A stretch of 50,247 nt of DNA, from the NCBI RefSeq assembly GCF_007860135.1, contig NZ_SJPV01000024.1:4823-55069 (forward strand), written 5' to 3'. A program made the position numbers and the translations under genes. The DNA comes from Novipirellula artificiosorum (GTDB lineage Bacteria; Planctomycetota; Planctomycetia; Pirellulales; Pirellulaceae). This document shows, in pieces, positions 49,802 through 50,247 of this stretch; positions within the stretch are counted from its first letter, which is position 1; the number at the start of each line of letters is the position of its first letter. The notes beneath the pieces were generated by a model. The model made no database searches. It worked only from the letters and a program-made list of their open reading frames with translations, and was not told the DNA's origin.

Positions 49802-50247
49802 GAATGGATTACGCTCGGCTGGGCGGGTGCGGCATCGGGACGTTCGTTGGAATTGACCTCGAATGGATGTCGTGCAGTGAGGGCAATCAGCTTGAACACC
49901 CGGGATTTTCGTCCTGCAGACGCGCGCAGTGTAGGCCGGTTTGGCCATCGGCGCGTGTCGGCGGAAAGAAATTCGTCCGAATTGGTGCGGCAAACCGTTT
50001 GCCTGCTCAAAATCACCTTTATGAGTGAGAAGCTGGCATGGAAACTCGGGTGCATTCGGATGCAACATCGCCTCTACAGCAAGAATGACCGTAAATAACG
50101 GTGTTCTTGAATCCACTGTATTCGGTAACCTGATTTCACTCTGCAAAATATTGGAACATTCATCGTGTATGCCGGAGCGCAAGAGGTCCTGGAAATAGGG
50201 CATTTCCAGCATCGTCTGTACAGTCATCGCGAATATGCCACCCAACA
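49802..50247. other. Right edge, no supported gene
   Basis: Several open frames overlap on both strands without a recognised domain. A minus-strand frame running off the window end may be the upstream part of the broken gene ending at 49455, but this cannot be shown. Confidence 0.35.

Noticed and set aside
1..50247. tRNA, rRNA, riboswitch, attachment site or replication origin
   Set aside because: No cloverleaf, conserved rRNA stretch, known riboswitch core or DnaA-box cluster was recognised by eye; a covariance-model scan would be decisive.

Overview
The window looks like a chromosomal segment of a marine planctomycete of the Rhodopirellula / Pirellulaceae type. Evidence: eight sulfatase modules packed into about 24 kb, a long Ser/Thr kinase with the planctomycete-style N-terminal helix and zinc ribbon, a PEP-CTERM protein, DUF4214 proteins, an in-frame NPKRKRG palindromic repeat, and many genes lacking a clear Shine-Dalgarno site. 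The assignment rests on gene content only; no rRNA or tRNA was seen.

Left arm (1-7.2 kb): a membrane Ser/Thr kinase with cadherin-like repeats, then an intact IS66-family element (tnpA, tnpB, tnpC, 19-bp perfect terminal inverted repeats, no target duplication), a 17-bp tandem array, and the beta-barrel remnant of a patatin/Omp85-type outer-membrane protein.

Envelope cassettes (7.5-17.2 kb, mostly minus strand): a four-gene run encodes a DUF4214 protein, a DUF2092/TlpA-like protein without its CXXC, a PstS-like solute-binding protein and a PDZ-YbaY-DUF4214 protein. The last two functions recur as a second pair at 7.5-9.8 kb. Between the pairs lie a DUF3820 gene, a small ORF, a PEP-CTERM gene whose start is disrupted by a 22-bp duplication, and a decayed IS110-family transposase. 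This duplicated PstS-like + PDZ/YbaY/DUF4214 pairing without any ABC permease is the best candidate here for an undescribed envelope system.

Membrane/stress cluster (17.5-25.1 kb, plus strand): a hypothetical protein, a zinc-ribbon membrane protein, DUF4239, AIM24, LapA-domain, a coiled-coil lipoprotein, GlsB/YeaQ, a GH13 branching-type enzyme and a DUF937 protein.

Sulfated-polysaccharide locus (25.1-49.4 kb): it starts at a scar (ISAzo13-like transposase tail facing a sulfatase C-terminal fragment). It then carries a sulfatase, a PL14-like lyase, divergent xylR-type regulator and xylA, a Tat-exported Gfo/Idh/MocA oxidoreductase, a GH43-like/beta-helix/sulfatase triple fusion, a sulfatase/GH43/GH43 triple fusion, further sulfatases, and a beta-helix/DUF1593 fusion. 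Most neighbours overlap or are separated by a few tens of bases, suggesting one or a few long transcripts. The inferred job is desulfation and depolymerisation of a sulfated, xylose-containing polysaccharide with xylose fed to XylA; the substrate itself is inference. The right edge (49.4-50.2 kb) holds a minus-strand terminator and a broken Glu-tailed coding fragment.
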